Assembly: GCF_000731675.1 (NCBI RefSeq)
Contig: NZ_JMIT01000002.1
Span: 595,456-659,455, forward strand
Direction: 5' to 3'
Length of the DNA: 64,000 nt
Origin: Pseudomonas capeferrum
Lineage (GTDB): Bacteria; Pseudomonadota; Gammaproteobacteria; Pseudomonadales; Pseudomonadaceae
Notes under the pieces: generated by a model
Databases searched by the model: none
Seen by the model: only the letters and a program-made list of their open reading frames with translations
Told to the model about the DNA's origin: nothing
Translations under genes and position numbers: made by a program
In this document: positions 62,970 to 64,000 of the stretch, piece after piece
Layout: every line of letters begins with the position of its first letter
Numbering within the stretch: position 1 is the first letter of the stretch

Positions 62970-63866
62970 TCATCCACGCGGGTGATGCTGGGCGTGCAGC
63001 TGCTGCAAACGGGCCTTGGCCACGTGGGTGTAGATCTGCGTGGTCGACAGGTCGCTATGGCCCAGCAGCATCTGCACCACGCGCAGGTCGGCACCGTGGT
63101 TGAGCAGATGCGTCGCGAAGGCATGGCGCAAGGTGTGGGGTGACAACGCCTTGTCGATACCGGCAACCCGTGCGTGGTGCTTGATTCGGTGCCAGAAGGT
63201 CTGGCGGGTCATCTGCTCGCCGCGCAGGCTGGGGAACAGCACATCACTGGGGCGGCCGTTCAACAGCTCGCTGCGGCCATCGCGCAGGTAGCGCTCCAGC
63301 CACACCACTGCCTCTTCACCCATTGGTACCAGCCGCTCCTTGCTGCCCTTGCCCATTACCCGCAATACGCCTTGGCGCAGGTTGACCTGGTCGAGGGTCA
63401 GGCTGACCAGTTCGGTAACCCGCAGGCCGCAGGCATACAGGACTTCGAGCATGGCGCGGTCGCGCTGGCCGATGGCTTCGCCGAGGTCCGGCGCTTGCAG
63501 CAGTGCTTCTACGTCGGCTTCGGACAAGGATTTCGGCAAAGGCCGGCCCAACTGCGGCATCTCCACCTGCAAGGTGGGGTCGATCGCCACCAGCTTTTCG
63601 CGCAGCAGGTAGCGAAAGAAGCCACGCAGGCCAGAGAGAAAGCGTGCGGTGGAACGCGGTTTGTAGCCTTGGTCGAGGCGCCAGGCCAGGTGATCGAGGA
63701 TCAGCTCGCGACCGGCGTCGGGCAAGGCCACGGTGTGGTCCTGGAGCCAGCCGTTGAACAGCGCCAGGTCGCTGCGATAGGAGACCCGGGTGTTGTCCGA
63801 CAGGCCTTTTTCCAGCCACAGGGCATCAAGAAACTGGTCAATCAGGGGGTGGTCTAGGGCGGGCAT
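62970..63866 (-). CDS. xerD: Tyrosine recombinase XerD
   Basis: XerD acts with XerC at dif to resolve chromosome dimers. The 298-residue protein has the core-binding domain (MPALDHPLIDQFLDALWLEK) and a catalytic domain with R149 (YACGLRVTELV), K173 (GKGSKERLV), H244 and R247 (SPHTLRHAFATHLL), H270 (LLGHSDLSTTQ) and the nucleophile Y279 (IYTHVAKARL). Length is typical. XerD, dsbC, hom and thrC are in this order also in P. aeruginosa. It diverges from the gene at 63935. Confidence 0.95.
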   Translation of the reverse strand: MPALDHPLIDQFLDALWLEKGLSDNTRVSYRSDLALFNGWLQDHTVALPDAGRELILDHLAWRLDQGYKPRSTARFLSGLRGFFRYLLREKLVAIDPTLQVEMPQLGRPLPKSLSEADVEALLQAPDLGEAIGQRDRAMLEVLYACGLRVTELVSLTLDQVNLRQGVLRVMGKGSKERLVPMGEEAVVWLERYLRDGRSELLNGRPSDVLFPSLRGEQMTRQTFWHRIKHHARVAGIDKALSPHTLRHAFATHLLNHGADLRVVQMLLGHSDLSTTQIYTHVAKARLQQLHAQHHPRG

Positions 63867-63934
63867 GAAAACTCGGTGGCAAACGACGAAATGACGCTTA
63901 GTCTTTCATAACAGCGCCAGCATAGGGAGCCCGC

Positions 63935-64000
63935 ATGAACGAACAGCAGATCCTTCTCAGCATCGGTGGCATCGGTGCCGCCGCCCTGGCCTGCCAGTGG
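63935..64000 (+). CDS. N-terminal fragment of a membrane protein (cut by window edge)
   Basis: ATG at 63935 with agggagc upstream opens a frame running to the last base, encoding 22 residues: MNEQQILLSIGGIGAAALAC then QW. The hydrophobic start suggests a first membrane helix. In P. aeruginosa the gene next to xerD is a Na+/H+ antiporter-like protein, and the N-terminus looks similar, but 22 residues cannot prove the family. Confidence 0.5.
   Translation, partial: MNEQQILLSIGGIGAAALACQW

Overview
The window is a GC-rich chromosomal segment of a gamma-proteobacterium, almost certainly a Pseudomonas of the P. putida group. The support is an uninterrupted run of core pseudomonad genes (dapD, ndvB-like GH17-GT2, dapE, plsB, adk, ppc, an lptF-type OmpA lipoprotein, lysS, prfB, the complete wspABCDEFR operon, recJ, thrC, hom, dsbC, xerD) and several copies of the REP palindromes typical of P. 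putida-type genomes. No tRNA, rRNA, insertion sequence, prophage, integron or CRISPR array was seen. Gene density is high and intergenic gaps are short, so this is core genome rather than an accessory island.

Layout. 1-10 kb: 5' end of a Na+/H+ antiporter, a YffB-type ArsC-like protein, dapD, a CsdA/CsdE sulfur-transfer pair facing tcdA, the GH17-GT2 glucan enzyme, then dapE-rlmA-hypothetical. 10-20 kb: a cold-shock protein divergent from plsB, two envelope proteins, and a two-gene RND efflux operon divergent from its likely TetR repressor; a 224-bp foldback with perfect 68-bp arms lies between those two. 20-31 kb: rsmJ, a repeat-containing unknown protein, an extensin-like protein, a PEP-mutase-like enzyme, a DUF72 protein, tsaB, adk, ppc, a small unknown protein, and a DUF4398/OmpA lipoprotein operon behind an AlgU-like promoter. 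30-37 kb: a hydrolase/DUF1704/lipoprotein/TetR run on the minus strand, then lysS and prfB, the latter with its programmed +1 frameshift.

37-46 kb holds the Wsp surface-sensing operon: receptor WspA, couplers WspB and WspD, methyltransferase WspC, kinase-receiver WspE, methylesterase WspF and diguanylate cyclase WspR, mostly joined by 4-base stop/start overlaps. 46-52 kb holds a plus-strand YdcSTUV-PatD operon for polyamine-type uptake and aminobutyraldehyde oxidation. 52-64 kb: an old yellow enzyme with a candidate operator, recJ, yaeQ, a CoA-transferase plus periplasmic binding protein, a DUF3509 protein, a degenerate receiver protein, thrC, hom, dsbC, xerD, and the first codons of another gene.

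Most genes are housekeeping or well-known families. The less explained items are the 224-bp foldback at 18549-18772, the tandem-repeat protein at 20461, the receiver-like protein at 58624 that keeps only its phospho-acceptor Asp, and candidate operators in front of the RND operon and the old yellow enzyme gene. I found no convincing wholly new multi-gene system.
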